The notes under the pieces were generated by a model that was not told where the DNA came from, ran no database searches, and saw nothing but the letters and a program-made list of their open reading frames with translations. Of a DNA stretch of 64,000 bases, positions 63,318-64,000 are shown piece after piece (the stretch's first letter is position 1; every line of letters begins with the position of its first letter). Source of the DNA: Brevundimonas aveniformis DSM 17977 (lineage in GTDB: Bacteria > Pseudomonadota > Alphaproteobacteria > Caulobacterales > Caulobacteraceae); assembly GCF_000428765.1 (NCBI RefSeq), contig NZ_AUAO01000001.1:806001-870000 (forward strand), written 5' to 3'. Both the position numbers and the translations under genes were made by a program.

Positions 63318-63320
63318 GAT

Positions 63321-63674
63321 CTAGTCTCCCAGCCGGAAGTGAATACGCTGACGCACGAACGGCGTCTGGATCCCCGGAGCCAGTTGAGCAGCCATCATGG
63401 CCTCGAGCCCGGCATCCCCAAATCCGTAGTCGGGCTGTGATTCCTGAAGGACACGACAATCGCTCAGGCTCCCGTCGGTGGCGAGCGAACACCTGATATC
63501 GGCCCAGCCCTGGACGCCGCGACTGAGGGCAACAGGCGGGTAGATCACCCGAGGGGCTCTGCGCCACCGACCAGCGACCTCTTCACCAACGGCAACAGGC
63601 ACGGGTGGACGAGGCGGCTCAAGCCCGGCCTGCAGCATCAAGGCTATTGACGACGTCACGATTGCCACAAGCAT
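63321..63674 (-). CDS. Small TonB C-terminal-domain protein
   Basis: A 117-residue protein with a hydrophobic N-terminal signal or anchor (residues 1-16). The remainder is a TonB-like C-terminal domain: a proline-rich stretch (EPPRPPVPVA), YPPVALSRGVQGWADIRCSL, GSLSDCRVLQESQPDYGFGD and LEAMMAAQLAPGIQ. Two Cys in the domain could form a disulfide. The usual long periplasmic spanner is missing, so it is unlikely to reach the outer membrane alone. It is just 3 bases upstream of the desulfhydrase gene and likely co-transcribed. Confidence 0.78.
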   Translation of the reverse strand: MLVAIVTSSIALMLQAGLEPPRPPVPVAVGEEVAGRWRRAPRVIYPPVALSRGVQGWADIRCSLATDGSLSDCRVLQESQPDYGFGDAGLEAMMAAQLAPGIQTPFVRQRIHFRLGD

Positions 63675-63790
63675 GAAATACTGTCCCTTCCCGACAATTC
63701 GTGATTGCGCGTCCGTGGATCGAATTCAAGGCGACTTGAGTACTCTATTGAGATCGAGGCTCCCGGCGTGTTCGACAGACGATCGCTTGG

Positions 63791-64000
63791 CTAGTCTTCA
63801 TCGGCCTCGATCATGGGTGCGGCCAGAGAAGCGGGCTCGCCGTTCAGGGCGGCGTGCATGGCCTCTACGTCCAGGGCCTTGTCCCAGCGGGCGACGACGA
63901 GGGTGGCCACGGCATTGCCGATGAAATTGGTCAGGGCCCGGCATTCGGACATGAAGCGGTCCACGCCCAGGATCAGGGCCATGCCCGCCACCGGCACGCT
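63791..64000 (-). CDS. Dicarboxylate/amino-acid:cation symporter, C-terminus (cut by right edge)
   Basis: Sixty-nine residues in the frame entering from the right edge on the minus strand, ending at 63791. The segment [20 protein letters not shown] followed by [16 protein letters not shown] is the conserved terminal helix and tail of DAACS transporters (GltP/DctA type), where the Asp-Arg pair and NxxGN site help bind substrate and sodium. The remainder of the gene is outside the window, so the substrate cannot be judged. The 116 bases between this gene and the TonB-domain gene show nothing recognisable. Confidence 0.85.
   Translation of the reverse strand, partial: SVPVAGMALILGVDRFMSECRALTNFIGNAVATLVVARWDKALDVEAMHAALNGEPASLAAPMIEADED

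Overview
The window looks like a chromosomal segment of a Caulobacterales alphaproteobacterium, most likely a Brevundimonas-type organism. The basis is high GC with strong third-position GC, an intact pilA-cpaABCDEFGH (Flp/tad pilus) cluster, a phoR-pstCAB-phoU-phoB block, TonB-dependent receptors paired with regulators, and close protein resemblance throughout to Caulobacter-family housekeeping genes. This placement is inference from gene content; no 16S gene is present. No plasmid, phage, transposase or CRISPR array is visible.

Layout. 1-2.1 kb: gamma-glutamyltransferase (cut by the left edge) and a DUF3137 membrane protein. 2.2 kb: tRNA-Arg(ACG). 2.3-4.4 kb: a 3-methyladenine glycosylase and an exported gluzincin-type metallopeptidase. 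4.4-9.2 kb: glyoxylate-shunt unit, with an ScfR/RamB-type regulator divergent from aceA, a small conserved protein and aceB. 9.3-11.6 kb: MHYT hybrid histidine kinase. 11.7-18.0 kb: phosphate sensing and uptake (phoR, pstC, pstA, pstB, phoU, phoB) with a good Pho box before pstC. 18.05-27.8 kb: pilus cluster, with an AT-rich regulatory region before pilA and a stand-alone pilus N-domain protein divergent from it. 28.0-31.1 kb: putA. 31.7-48.8 kb: TCA-cycle genes mdh, sucC, sucD, sucA and sucB, separated between mdh and sucC by an accessory block of about 8.5 kb. That block carries a GNAT enzyme, DUF2141 protein, Tat-exported carotenoid oxygenase, LytTR and TetR regulators, a TonB receptor and a spinster-type MFS permease. 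49-51.8 kb: Bcr/CflA efflux pump and YeiH-type permease, separated by a dispersed inverted-repeat element. 51.9-57.3 kb: typA and a beta-propeller phytase divergent from a TonB receptor. 57.4-61.4 kb: ferredoxin, CDF metal exporter, NicO-like membrane protein and a Na+/H+-type antiporter that probably starts at CTG. 61.5-64 kb: fabI, D-cysteine desulfhydrase, a small TonB-domain protein and the C-terminus of a dicarboxylate/amino-acid symporter cut by the right edge.

How the parts fit. Carbon flow is heavily represented: glyoxylate shunt, proline catabolism and the 2-oxoglutarate-to-oxaloacetate arm of the TCA cycle. Phosphate economy appears twice: the Pst/Pho system, and a phytase/TonB-receptor pair that has a possible Pho box of its own. 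The strongest candidates for something undescribed are the TetR/LytTR/TonB receptor/MFS/carotenoid-oxygenase block, read here as a possible uptake-and-cleavage system for a hydrophobic polyene or stilbene-like compound, and the small conserved protein locked between aceA and aceB. Several palindromes in divergent promoters are recorded as candidate operators; all of these remain untested predictions.
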